In this document: positions 33,292-44,720 of the stretch, piece by piece
Layout of the letters: the number at the start of each line of letters is the position of its first letter
How positions within the stretch are numbered: position 1 is the first letter of the stretch
Source: Helicoverpa zea
Taxonomy: Eukaryota; Arthropoda; Insecta; Lepidoptera; Noctuidae
Length of the DNA: 64,000 nucleotides
Assembly (NCBI RefSeq): GCF_022581195.2
Contig: NC_061454.1
Coordinates: 7,006,001 to 7,070,000, forward strand
Direction: 5' to 3'
Notes under the pieces: generated by a model
Databases searched by the model: none
The model's input: only the letters and a program-made list of their open reading frames with translations
Told to the model about the DNA's origin: nothing
Translations under genes and position numbers: made by a program

Positions 33292-33352
33292 TATGTATAG
33301 CTATAGGAATAGTTGCATATACTTCTTCCTTACTAATTTGCTTTTTATAATT

Positions 33353-33394
33353 GGATAAAGTTTTACTGTAATAAAATTACAGTAAAACTTTATC
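33353..33394. other. Perfect hairpin with 19-bp stem
   Basis: GATAAAGTTTTACTGTAAT pairs exactly with ATTACAGTAAAACTTTATC around a 3-base loop. It lies at the outer edge of the foldback complex that follows. Confidence 0.8.
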
Positions 33395-33546
33395 AACTTG
33401 ACTATCGAATAGTTAATATATGTAAGTTTATACCTTGATATGTATTTTCTATTTTACAATTTATTTATTGTCGTTTCATAGACATCCATCTGACGCAGGT
33501 GTCAAAATCGCTCTGATTTGCTGTTTTGGGCTATGCAAAGTCTGCA

Positions 33547-33711
33547 GGGGCTGCGGGTTGTTCGAAAGAGATACCGCGGCCCTGGTACATAAAAGGCCTA
33601 TGACGGAACACGACGATTTTAGTCAGTAAAAGTCTGACACTCCCTCACCGCTGCTAACCCACAGCGGGAGGGGTCATTTGATGATTTTACGTCGCTAAAA
33701 AAAAAAAAAAA
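33547..33711 (+). mobile_element. Retroelement 3' end with poly(A) and target duplication
   Basis: Starts GGGCTGCGGGTTGTTCGAAA and ends in a run of about 17 A. The host sequence AAGTCTGCAG appears on both sides, a target duplication of about 10 bases, which shows insertion by target-primed reverse transcription of a 5'-truncated copy. The same 3' sequence is at 28330-28500. Confidence 0.8.
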
Positions 33712-33731
33712 AAGTCTGCAGTGCATTTCAG

Positions 33732-34796
33732 CAGTGGCGGATTTACCAATAGGCCAAGTAGGCCAGTGCCTAGAGCGGCAGATTTAGAGGGGCGGCAAAT
33801 TTTGCGAATTTTTTTACAGTTTTTTTTTTTTTTATAATTATACGAGTACACAATCCATATACATTACAGTGAGTTTATAAATAAACGATTAATAAACTCA
33901 CTGTAATGTATGCTTAGGTTTATGTGATCATGAATTTTAAAATATTCCAATAGCGTTTCAATAAAAATAAATTGAAAAATGCGCTCGCTTCGCTCGCGGT
34001 TTCTTCATCTTTTCTGGTTTATTCTGCGCTCTTTGAGTCCAATCTAACAAAAAGTTAAAGCACCGAAGTAGCAAAAACAACTGACGCTCTACGCTGACGA
34101 TTTCTAAGCTGTTCAGGAGGTGGAGGACTTTTGTGTCCCAAATAATTTCGCTTTTGTGTCCTCAAAACTCAAAAAATTTGGCGCTCGCTACGCTCGCGAC
34201 TTTTTCACTTTAGGCCGGTTTTATAAACTCGTTTTGGTACTTTACTGTTCTAAATCTTAAAAATTTTGCGCTCGCTGCGCTCGCGGCTTTTTTACTTGAC
34301 ACTGGTTTCTATAAAACTAGTTAGCGCTTAATAACTTTGGAGTGGTATGACTCCGGTTTTTTTTATGTTAAACCTAGCAAAAAGCACCATGAATGATTTC
34401 TACACAATTTTTAAGTACTTCAATTACAATTTTAGTCCGTGATTATATTGTGTCGTTTTTTTTTTTTGGGGGGGGGGGGGTGCCACCCGATGGGTGCGCC
34501 TCTGATATAGTACCTACCCGAACGAATGAACCGATTTTAATTTAGTATTTTTTTTGTATTACAGGTGTTTTACGGGCGAGTTTCATGAAAATCAATTGAG
34601 CCGTTTAAAAGTTACAGAGGTTTTACGCTTTAAAGTCGCTGTCAGATAAACTTGTTAGGTCAACATTAAACTCTTCGGTACATAGCGGGTTGCAAAAATA
34701 ATCTAGTAACTGACAGAAATATCATTAAGTTCACAATCATTAGGGGCGGCAAAAATTGAATGGCCTACTAGCGGCAAATTTGTAAATCCGCCACTG
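33732..34796. mobile_element. Non-autonomous hAT element 4
   Basis: Inverted ends are CAGTGGCGGATTTAC and GTAAATCCGCCACTG, with perfect 8-bp duplications CATTTCAG at 33724-33731 and 34797-34804. Three copies of the GCGCTCGC..CGCTCGCG motif lie at about 33979, 34178 and 34268. No transposase. Confidence 0.9.
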
Positions 34797-35945
34797 CATT
34801 TCAGTGTGGCAAGCTTTTTCTTCGGAACGTTCTATCCAGTACGTAGTACATATATATCGATGACTTAATCACCAGCGGCGGCCCTAGCCATTGCGAGGCT
34901 ACGTGCGGCAGGTCTATGCGAGGCCCTTTGTCCTACGTGAAAAGTATGTGTTGCGAGAGTAAGCTGGTGTTTTGGTTTAGCTAATCGTCATGTTTGAGGA
35001 GAAATGCTCAAGTTAAACAAATTTGTTTTTACTACAGTTTATATTTAAAGAATCACAAAATTTACAAATATTAAAATGATTTGATGCTTGCGACTTTTCT
35101 TAAGACTAAAATCTTTAATTAAAGCAGAATATTCGAATGCATGAGCAACGTCATTTTCGATCGAAAGAATAGCAAGGGCTGAAAGTCGATCTTGTGTCAT
35201 CGAATTCCTTAAACATGTTTTAATAATTTTAAGCCTCGAAAAAACTGTTTTTTTTTTTATATTATTATTTATGTAGTGGGATAAATTTCAGTGAAATTAT
35301 TTGAGCACCGAGATAATATTCAGCTCTTCGTATAACTGATTCAGGGCTGTCTCAAGCTCATGTAGCGTCCGCGTGCAATCATGACCCAAGCGCCCCCTAT
35401 GTATTGAAAGATTGTGACTTGATTAGTTCGAACGTCGTAAATACGAAAGTTCATACGGAAATAACGGAAAGTAGGAGTTATTTTCTTGATAATAAAAGGA
35501 CTTAAACGCGGCGCTACCTTCTAGGTTCGGCTAAAAAAGGATGAAAAAAACAAAACAAGTGGAAAGTAAAGCACCCGCGAGCGTAGCGAGCGCGAAAATT
35601 TTTGAGCTTTGGGTCACTAAAGCACCTAAACTTGTCTTGTTTAACAAACAACATTGCAAGGTGAAGTCGCTAGCGTAGCGAGCGCGAAAATATTTGAGTT
35701 TTGGGACATAAAAGTACTCTAATCAAGTTAGAAGGAATGGAACTGTCAAGTGAACAGCCGCGAGCGTAGCGAGCGCGAATTTTTTTCAAATTGTTTGTTT
35801 AAGGACTCTCAAATTAAACTCGGAATTAAGCACAAATAAAAGAATCCGTGACTGGATCGAGAGCCAGTTGTTTTTGTTACTTTGGTGTTCCAACTTTTTG
35901 TTAAATTGAGGACTCAAAATTGAATTGATGCGAGAAGCCGAAAAT

Positions 35946-36030
35946 AGATCTCAGTGGCGTGCACTTGGAGAGGCAGTCCAGCAGTGGACTGCGATAGGCT
36001 GATGATGAATGAATGAATGATGATGAGGAC
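35946..36030 (+). repeat. SINE-like fragment ending in a TGA/ATGA repeat
   Basis: GATCTCAGTGGCGTGCACTT, then CCAGCAGTGGACTGCGATAG and a GATGATGAATGAATG tail. A better-preserved copy (TATGTCCAGCAGTGGACTT) lies at 51665-51741. I recognise it as a common lepidopteran retroelement 3' end. Confidence 0.6.
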
Positions 36031-36117
36031 TCAAAAAGTAAACGCAGAATGAATTAGAAATAAATAAAAAATGCACATTTTTATTCTTGGACCTAAAAAA
36101 TATACCTATATTTTTTT

Positions 36118-36325
36118 TAACTAGCCGTTTTCCCCGCGGTTTTACCCGCGTCCCGTGGTAACTACTGCCCGTACCGGGATAAAATATAGCCTATGTTACT
36201 CGTGGATAATGTAGCTTTCGAATGGTGAAAGAATTTTTAAAAACTGTCCAGTAGTTTTTGAGCCTATTCATTACAACCAAACAAACAAACAAAGTTTTCC
36301 TCTTTATAATATTAGTATAGATTAT
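36118..36325 (+). repeat. LINE/SINE 3' fragment
   Basis: CCCCGCGGTTTTACCCGCGT to ATAATATTAGTATAGAT, with GATAAAATATAGCCTATGTT and AAACAAACAAACAAA between. This is the best-preserved copy in the window of the repeat also seen at 4640-4785 and 53755-53935 (both inverted). Confidence 0.65.
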
Positions 36326-36965
36326 TTTTTTTAATATTAGTTTGGGTTGTAGCGCGAGGCCCCCCCAAGCGCGGGGCCCTGTGCGATGGCACAGTTTGCA
36401 CACCCCTAGGGCCGCCACTGTTAATCACTACATATATGTCGTAGCCATATCGTAGATTTGACCACTTCATGAAAAGCTTGAGCATTTCATGAAATGGTTG
36501 CGTTTCATGAAATGTTCATGTTAATATGACCAGATCGTTAAATCGTCAACATTTCTCGATTTTGTCATCCACGTCTGGCCGTATGGTATAATAGGGTATC
36601 CATAAAATATTTAATATAAATCGACAATATTTTGGGTCGACCCATTGGAAAATAATTTCATAAAATCTATTCTGTGGGAACGAAAGCATCTCTTAATAGT
36701 CTGTTATCAAAACCGAAGTTACCTGTAGGCATCGATATATATGTACTACGTACTAGATAGAACGTTCCGAACAAAAAGCTTACCACACTGAACTGCAGTG
36801 CAGACTATGCAGTGCCCAAAATGGCAAATCAGAGCGATTTTGACGCCTGCGTCAGATGGATGTCTATGAAACGACAATTATAAAATAGAAAATACATATC
36901 AAGGTATAAACTTACACATATAAACTATTCGAGAGTCAAGTTAGTAAAATTACACGCTGTTCATG

Positions 36966-37660
36966 CTATTACAACGCTTGTATATCATACTTTTCATTTA
37001 TAATTCAATTTTACAAATATGCATTAATTTGTTCCCGCTCGCCATCTTAAATTATGGATTAAGAAAATCGTGCAGAAACAGATGTGCCATAAAACTGGCA
37101 GTAGGTAAAATATCAATGAAAACAGACTTCACTTTGTCATGGTATGTTCTTACTTTCAAGAAAAAATAATTAAATTCGCGAAAATTTGTGATAGCCCTCT
37201 TAAGAAAAAAAACATCGTAATTAATATTAAAAACTCTAAAAATAAGTTCCTGGTTTTAATATATTACATGATTTTGCATTCAATTAGATATAAATAAACT
37301 TTTTGATATATTACACGATTTTGAATTCACTTAGATATAAACTTTTTGAGTAATGAAAAATGTAGGCAAAATACGAGCGACACTTCAGCAATTAATATCA
37401 ATGAGGATGACTACATGTCACAATACGTCAACGAGATGTCAACAGACGACATAAGCGGGTAAATTATTTGTATGGATGTTCTTGTCTATCGCTAGAATAT
37501 ATGTCAATGCCTGTAGGGTATTATATGTTCTGTGGATATAGCACAAGGTACTTTTTTACCGGTGCTTGTATTGTTGTTATTTTGAATTATTTTGCTGTGT
37601 AAGTTCATATTGTTGTGATTTTACAGGACGATCAAAATAGCAAAGTTTTCTGTAATCATA
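36966..37660. promoter_or_regulatory. Upstream region of POFUT1
   Basis: AT-rich sequence. A pyrimidine-poor TTTTACAG lies at 37619-37626, 35 bases before the ATG, and may be the acceptor of an untranslated leader exon. No TATA box or initiator can be chosen with confidence. An open frame at 36963-37169 shows no domain. Confidence 0.35.
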
Positions 37661-40600
37661 ATGCCCCTTTTCCATTATCTAATTTTGGCTCTGAATATTA
37701 TAAGTATAAATTGTTGCAATGAAAATGGTTTTATAGTATACTGTCCCTGTATGGGTAAGTTTTTGGTTTTGGCTTCCAGTATAATAGTGTTTCGCATGCG
37801 GCAACTGTCTGTCTGACCCTCTACCTTTATTGGGCTAAACCGCCCCTTAAATGACACCAACCACGAATACTCTTGGGAAGACAGATTGTCAGACAGACTT
37901 TCTGGCCCCAGACTATCTATTACAAGTGACAAAGAAGTAGGTACAATGACAGATGGGACCTAAATTTAAGGGACAATAAATCGGCTCTAAAATGTTTTCG
38001 TACAAGCTATTATACTTTAATCATGACTGCATTTCAAAGTGTATTCAAACTCCAAAAATAGTAAATGATCACTTTACCTATCCAAGTCTGGAACTTGATA
38101 AGCTTTTTTTAACCATAGTTAACACAAAGCATATTATTTAAACAAATATAAAACTGTATTTGGTATTTTTTTTTGTTTTGCAATCACAGTGGTTTATTTA
38201 GGCAAAAATAGTGCATTAAATTGATCCACAAGATTTGATGACTGTTTATGGGTTGACAATAATTTAATTGAAGTAAAATAGCCAGATGTTAAAACTTACT
38301 ATTTATTTTTCATGAATATGCTGACTGTTTATGGGTTGACAATAATTTAATTGAAGTCATTTTACTGAAGTAAAATAGCCAGATGTTAAAACTTACTATT
38401 TATTTTTCATGAATATGCAGGTGTAATTGTTGGTACTATTTGTCTGTTATGTATCTGGTGGTATGTTAAACATAATTCATAACTTAATATGGTTTTTGAA
38501 ATAAAGGAACCCATTTATAGACTAACCGTGACAAGCCTTGCTTAAACTTTGACCAATCAACCCATGCATTTATTTATTTATTTAAACTTTATACAAAAAA
38601 ATATTACATTGATGGTCATAATGCCATAGGCATTCTTTCTAGTCAACCTTAGGGTGATGCAGAGAAAACATGACAGGTGCATCTGAGCGATAAGCCTATG
38701 TTCCAAATATGTTTCTACATAATTTATTTGACTTAGACAGCTTTATAAGCCAATTACATAATCCAGTAATATCTAAAGTGTCTTCTCTTCCTTTTTTCAG
38801 GCAGGTTTGGTAATCAGGCAGATAATTTTTTAGGAGCATTAGCTTTCAGTAAAGGTTTAAATAGAACATTGGTATTACCTCCATGGGTAGAATACAGGTT
38901 TGGTGAACCTAAATCCATACAAGTACCTTTTGACACATATTTCAAGGTTGAAACTTTAGCAACATATCATAATGTTATTACCATGGAGAAGTTTATGGAA
39001 GAAATGGCACCCGTTGTTTGGCCTGTCACAAAACGAATCTCATTTTGTTACACTCAAAGAATGGGTGAACAAGAAAAAAGTTGCAATGCTAAATCGGGTA
39101 ATCCTTTTGGTCCATTTTGGGACACATTTAATATAGATTTTTCCTACTCTGAATTTTATGGACCTTTGAATTATGACGTGCATAACAAAGCAATGCCAGA
39201 AAAGTGGAAGCAAAAGTATCCTCCATCTCAATGGCCTGTTCTAGCTTTTACTGGTAAGTAATCTTTCATCACTTTTGCCCATAACTATACCTAACATGAG
39301 GCTCCTTAAATTTAGTACAATAGAGAAAATACTAACAACTAATAAGGTGTTTCAAAAGCTGTAAAACTGAAAGAGGGTTTAATGGTTCCTTTTTAAGAGA
39401 GAGAAAAATAATCATATGTTTAATATTAAAATTAATTTTCAATTTGCAGTGTAAGAAAAAAATAATTATATGCAAGCTCTTGCTCAGTAGGTCAGTAGTA
39501 AATCATAGAGTAGGTAAAATAAGCATACGCATTTTTTTTAACGAGACATTAAATATGTATACTAGCAATAGACAGGACATAGTGAACATAAACGTAATAC
39601 AAAAGCGAAATGGTCACCGGTCACTCAGTCTATTGTGTGGCATTAACCACTCAAACCGAAGTTATTGATGTCTTTATTTTACTCCGAAAGTTTATACAAT
39701 TCAAACTTTATCCGATGTATATTTATCGCATTAAAAAGTTAATCGGAATAAAAGACAAAGTCTGACTTTGTTGACTATCCACTTTTTCCACCATACCTTT
39801 TTTCACACACAACAATTTGGGACTTCTTACCTCTTTAAAAGTTGAAGTAAGCAAAATTGTCCATTCTCCGCCATCTCCCCCTCTCCCATCTTGTGACTAT
39901 AATTTGAAATGATATTGAATTGTATAATTTTAATTTAATTATAATTAAATTGTAATAGATAGCTGTGTTGCTGGGAAGTTTGTTCTTCACCACTTCTTTT
40001 TCCCAGCCATAACACTAGGAAGTGGTGAAAGGGGGGCGTTTTGAGGGTGCTGTCCTTTTGTATTATTTGACGTGAAAAAGTGCTAAAAACTAGCCTATTT
40101 TCAATAAACGTTTTTGACTTTGACTTTCCCGCCCGATCCGACGCAGGTATAATCATCGGCAAGGATATTGAGCCTTGACCTTCACCTGCGCAGAAGTGAT
40201 TTATTGGTTTATTGCCATACGTTTACAGTGCGCAAAGCGATCCCCACTTTTCCGCCGAGAGCTCATTATCCGTGCCGATAACTATACGTCTCCGGTGAGA
40301 ACGTGCGTAAAGAGGAAGGTGAAGGCGCCATTATCCTGATTTTCCTCGCCGCGGTCAGTTCTTAGTAGGTAAAAATGTAGTGTATGTGTATTTTATCTAC
40401 TCGGTGATATTACTGAACAAGGGCAATAAAAACAATTTGCCCAGTAAACGAAAGCTTATTTCATAGGCTTCATTTTTTATTATCGGCAAAATTTTGTAAA
40501 CCCCCGGAGGACGAAGATATCACACCAGGGGCTAGATTCTGCTAAGCTCTAATAATGTGCCAATTGGACAACTATTGAATCTCAACAGCAGTTTTAACCT

Positions 40601-41800
40601 TAGCGACTAATATAGACCAATCGTATTCCAATGACCTTTCACTGGTCTGCCATTTAGTCTATACTCTATCTATAGGGTAGTCTGCTCTACAATTATATTT
40701 CAATCGTTAATCATTGGCCGACAATATTATTTATTATTGAATCACAGAACTTTTTTTACTACGTGATAATATTTTGTCTTTTAAAACAGTAATTTCCTCA
40801 ACGTGGTGGGATGAAACTTACGTGTTGCACTTGGGTGCAAAGATTTTTCACCTTTTTCTTTTTTGATTCTCTCGCTTTCGCTCAGGATTCTATTTTTTGA
40901 AACACGTTGCGCTCGTGTTTCACGTATAGGATCCTTCGATTGCTCGGTCTTCAAAATTGTGCCGCGGTTAAAAAGCAGCTTTCCACTCTTGTATTTCTTT
41001 ACTGTGTGTAGGCACTGGACGCATATAATCAGAGAAGCCTATCCTAAAAAAGATGAAGCATTTGTTCCAAGAAGTGGTGGCAAGGACAGTGCGCACATGA
41101 GCAGTCTCTTGTGGTCCTCCCTCATGGTGGATCATAAATTGATTTAGTGTTTTTTTTTTATTACAGGTGCACCTGCAAGTTTCCCAGTTCAAAAAGAAAA
41201 CGTACATTTACAAAAGTACCTTTCCTGGAGTGATGACATATCTAATAAGTCAAAACAATTTATAAAGAAGAATATGAGTGGAGGTGGTTTCTTGGGTTTA
41301 CATTTAAGAAATGGACAAGATTGGGTTAAGGCTTGTAAACATGTCCAGGACAGCACCATGTTATTTGCCGCACCTCAGTGTGTGGGATACAAAAATGAAA
41401 GGGGACCACTAACATTATCTATGTGTCTACCGAATCCCGATGACATTATCAAGTAAGGAATGTTTACAAAATCATTAAAAAATTTTAGCCAATACAATTG
41501 GACGTCGGAAATGCGAGACAATTGGTCAATTTGCTTATACGCCACAGCATAGCGAGGGTGACTTTTGTTAATTTGGATGCCACGACTACTGGATGTGGAA
41601 ACCCTAGTGTATGCCTAAGTCTTATTTTTTAACCCCCGACGCAAAAACGACGGGGTGTTATAAGTTTGACGTGTGTGTGTGTGTGTGTGTGAGGGTGTGT
41701 GTGTGAGGGTGTGTGTGTGTGAGGGTGTGTGTGTGTGAGGGTGTGTGTGTGTGTGTGTGAGGGTGTGTGTGTGTGAGGGTGTGTGTGTGTGAGGGTGTGT

Positions 41801-41844
<44 letters not shown>

Positions 41845-43684
41845 GTGTGTGTGTGTGTGGCATCGTAGCTCCCAAACGGATGATCCGATTGTAATGCGGT
41901 TTTTTTTTGTTTGAAAGGAATGTCATTCGGGAGTGTTCTTAGCTATGTTTGGTGTAAATCGGTTCAGGTCTTCAAGGTCATCAGCTCGTTTGTTAGGTGT
42001 GATAGGAATGTTACACGCTCAGTTTACTTGCAAGCATATGTGGGATCTGAAATTTGAAATACTAATGTTTTCTGGAACCACTGAGCTGGTCTGCTGTTAG
42101 GACACGAAGATAGGAGACGTAACCCTGAACTGCCTTTTAGTAAACCCATCGAGTTTGGGCTCGTTGAATTTGTCTTGACTGGTTCTCTTCATGTTTCTAA
42201 TTGACGAGAACCTGATACTGGAAATGGGATGTGGCGGATGAAACCCTGGAATGGTATATAACCCTGGATGACCAAAGTTTAATCTTTATTGTTTCTCAAT
42301 CTGTGCAATTCTCCCAGAGCCAGTTTGTCATGAGGATTGTTAAGCAGCTTCCTTTGGCCGAGATCGCATATAGCTACCCCATCTTAAAATAAAATAAATT
42401 AAATGAAGAAAAAATTAAGTAGCTCCTTCAAAAAGCATGAAATAAAATTAAATTATAAATTTAAAAAAAACCCCCGACCCAAAAAAAGTACGCAATTATT
42501 ATGACAAAAGGTTAAAAACGCTAAACCCTATAAAAAGCAAAAAATAACTTTTAAAATAACTTCTCTTTTTTTTTGTCCCCCGACACGACATTTAGTTTAG
42601 TCTGACATGCTTTAGTTGGTACATACTTACGTATTGTTAAAAGTTATTTTTTGCTTTTTATAGGGTTTAGCGTTTTTAACCTTTTGTCATAATAATTGCG
42701 TACTTTTTTTGGGTCGGGGTTTTTTTTTTAATTTATCGTAAACGCCGCCAAAGAAGGGATACTTAAAAATCTTTAAGTATCGGCGTTATTGCTATAACAT
42801 ACCTACATGCTTTTTTGGCACAATTATTTTATAGCTTAGGTACTTAATTATTTTTGGCGTAATTTATTTATTTACCAAACAAATAACTATCATCACAGGT
42901 CTCTATAACCTTAATATAGTAAAAGTGATAAAACTTATTTTATATGAAAGCCTTGTACTTTATTTGGCAGCCAAGTTCAATTCACCAACCAAGTTTGCTC
43001 TGAAACTTGGTGTTTGAACAATGGGTAGTAATGTATAAACACTGTACGCACTATTTCAGCATGGCTCAACACTCAACAGTGATGAAACCTATGTCACGCG
43101 AAGCCCTTGAGCAGTCAAGTTTGAGTCTTACCTACTACGTTAGCGAGCCTTTGCCAAGCAAAAAAAAAACATTGCGCTCAGCCCTTTTTTTGAGCCGAGA
43201 CCCAAGAAATTTAGATTTCTGGACAAATTATTTTGTGTGTTATTCACGAAAATGTGAAATGACTCTCAATAACTGTACAAGAAGAATATTGAAAAGTGGG
43301 TACAGTGTTCATACAAATTTGCGCATGCTTTTTTCTAAGTATTCATATTCTCGCTAACAATGGAAAATTTCAAAAACTTGCAGACAAGTGAAGAGGGCTC
43401 TTAAAAAACGAGAAAACATAAAGTACATCTTCGTGGCTTCAGATTCTAATCATATGATAAATGATTTCAACAAAGGACTGCAGCATGTTGAAGTGTCAGT
43501 TGTGAGATTACAGCCGTCGAATCCACACTTGGACTTGGCAATTCTTGGTCAAGCAAATTATTTTATTGGCAACTGTGTATCTTCGTATTCAGCGTTTGTC
43601 AAGAGAGAAAGAGATGTAAGAGGTTTACCTTCAGAATTTTGGTCGTTTCCATACAGAAAAAAGAGTAAACACATAGAACTGTAA
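37661..43684 (+). CDS. POFUT1: GDP-fucose protein O-fucosyltransferase 1, four exons (377 aa)
   Basis: Exons 37661-37754, 38801-39253, 41167-41452 and 43384-43684 join in phase at GT-AG sites. The enzyme is a GT65 glycosyltransferase of the ER lumen. It adds fucose to Ser/Thr of EGF repeats, chiefly in Notch, and assists Notch folding. Residues 1-19 form a hydrophobic signal peptide (MPLFHYLILALNIISINCC). The conserved block CPCMGRFGNQADNFLG lies at 28-43 and an N-glycosylation site NRT at 52-54. GLHLRNGQDW at 226-235 includes the Arg equivalent to the catalytic-site arginine of the human enzyme. The C-terminal region has NCVSSYSAFVKRERD and ends KHIEL, a KDEL-like retrieval signal. Length fits the family (roughly 380-400). 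The introns are large and repeat-filled. An AATAAA lies near 43903. Confidence 0.95.
38240..38418 (+). repeat. 83-bp tandem duplication in POFUT1 intron 1
   Basis: GACTGTTTATGGGTTGACAA to CATGAATATGC occurs twice, starting at 38240 and 38323. The second copy carries a 13-base internal addition (TCATTTTACTGAA). The high identity suggests a recent event. Confidence 0.85.
40440..40990. repeat. Repeat cluster in POFUT1 intron 2
   Basis: Three repeats lie end to end: a single unit of the 320-bp tandem family (about 40440-40530), a worn GGCCCGATTCT-type MITE piece (about 40528-40770), and the inverted form of the block at 21780-21920 and 27690-27800 (about 40795-40920). There is no coding content. 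Confidence 0.6.
41640..41900 (+). repeat. GT-rich minisatellite in a lepidopteran repeat, POFUT1 intron 3
   Basis: After AACCCCCGACGCAAAAACGA and GGGTGTTATAAGTTTGACGT comes about 190 bases of (GT)n broken at regular steps by GAGG. Then comes GGCATCGTAGCTCCCAAACG. The opening and closing strings are those of a dispersed lepidopteran repeat whose internal GT tract has expanded. The His/Thr-rich open frame on the minus strand is an artefact. Confidence 0.8.
42462..42742. repeat. Inverted repeat with about 95-bp arms, POFUT1 intron 3
   Basis: Left arm 42462-42558 (AACCCCCGACCCAAAAAAAG, GACAAAAGGTTAAAAACGCT) and right arm 42637-42740 are reverse complements around a spacer of about 80 bases. The AACCCCCGACCC start links it to the repeat at 41625. 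Confidence 0.8.
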
Positions 43685-44109
43685 TAAGAGTTTTCTTTTT
43701 CCTAACTACTGAGTGCTGATTCCGAGTTTTGTAAGTTTACGCGCTCGATACGTAATTGTAACTTGGCTGAAGTAAAGAGTCGTATGCTACATCACATGAT
43801 TAGAGTATAGCACATTCATTCATTTTTCCGGATAATGACGTTGACTGTTTCGCAAGTGAGCGCGTTTATAATACGACCAAGTGGCGATGACAGCATTTGT
43901 TAAATAAACAGTTCTAAAATTAATGCAACATAATTAAGTTGTATGATATTTTACGCATCCAGAAAGTTAACTTGCAAAACTCGCACTAGGCACTCTGGTT
44001 AGATGTCGCTTATTACTGTAAGGAACAGAGTGTCATATCAACATCACATTTTGATTCTTCTAATTTTACAGCGACATACGATTGAATACCAACTGAGATC
44101 TAGTTACTA
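43685..44109. other. 3' flank of POFUT1
   Basis: Contains the probable POFUT1 3' UTR with AATAAA near 43903. A small worn GGCCCGATTCT-type MITE piece is near 44050-44100. No further gene. Confidence 0.45.
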
Positions 44110-44336
44110 TAGTTCGGCCATTCAGAGAATGCGTTCCTGACACGTCGCGATTGAACTGACGACGTAACTTTGCAATGGCGTTGCAGTTACGATAAAAATA
44201 TTTTTGCTGGTTGTTTACCGTTTTAACAATTGAGGAGCATTAAAACAACATTATTATATCAATAATCAATGAATGTAGTTACGTCGTCAGTTCAATCGCG
44301 ACGTGTCAGGAACGCATTCTCTGAATGGCCGAACTA
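44110..44336. mobile_element. TA-flanked MITE, 227 bp, copy 1
   Basis: Inverted ends begin TAGTTCGGCCATTCAGAG; the pairing continues for about 60 bases (through GTTCCTGACACGTCGCGATT). TA dinucleotides flank it (44108-44109 and 44337-44338). It is a deletion derivative of the element at 1219-2182. Confidence 0.88.
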
Positions 44337-44474
44337 TAATATAAGACCAATCGTTTTCCAATGATATGACATTTGCAGACAATATTATTCATTATTATTG
44401 CATCACAGAAAAAGGATAAGAATGGTTAAAAGATCCGATTACCTACTTCCGATAATTTTTTTTTAATGTTTTAA

Positions 44475-44720
44475 TTAAAGTTTTTTTTTCATGTTTCGAA
44501 TGTTGAAGCGATTGTGTACGTTACCCAGGCCAGATGTTGTCGAAAATGGTCATTTGAATCTTATAGATAATTATAGTTCGGCCATTCAGAGAATGCGTTA
44601 AAGTTTTTTTTTCATGTTTCGAATGTTGAAGCGATTGTGTACGTTACCCAGGCCAGATGTTGTCGAAAATGGTCATTTGAATCTTATAGATAATTATAGT
44701 TCGGCCATTCAGAGAATGCG
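44475..44720 (+). repeat. 123-bp tandem duplication including the edge of a MITE
   Basis: The unit TTAAAG...GAATGCG starts at 44475 and again at 44598. The first unit ends with only the first about 25 bases of the TA-MITE (44574-44598). The second unit runs on into the complete MITE at 44697-44923. Confidence 0.88.

Larger units (their letters stand above)
34873..36420. mobile_element. Non-autonomous hAT element 5
   Basis: Ends are CAGCGGCGGCCCTAGCC and the reverse of CAGTGGCGGCCCTAGGGG. Perfect 8-bp duplications TTAATCAC flank it (34865-34872 and 36421-36428). The GC-rich motif occurs three times in reverse orientation (near 35578, 35674 and 35759). Two retroelement fragments are nested near its right side (35946-36030 and 36118-36325). 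Confidence 0.9.
33388..36965. mobile_element. Composite foldback element with three nested insertions
   Basis: After removing insertions, the left arm (33388-34864) is the reverse complement of the right arm (about 36728-36960). Shared landmarks are ATACCTTGATATGTATTTTC, CATAGACATCCATCTGACGC, CAAAATCGCTCTGATTTGC, GGAACGTTCTATC and AGTACATATATATCGATG. The left arm holds a retroelement 3' end (33547-33711) and hAT element 4 (33732-34796). hAT element 5 lies in the loop (34873-36420). Outer target duplications were not identified. Confidence 0.75.

Noticed and set aside
41615..41926. His/Thr/Pro-rich 103-codon frame
   Set aside because: Artefact of the GT-rich minisatellite.
43007..43357. 116-codon frame in POFUT1 intron 3
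   Set aside because: No domain and unrelated to fucosyltransferase; the flanking exons join in phase without it.
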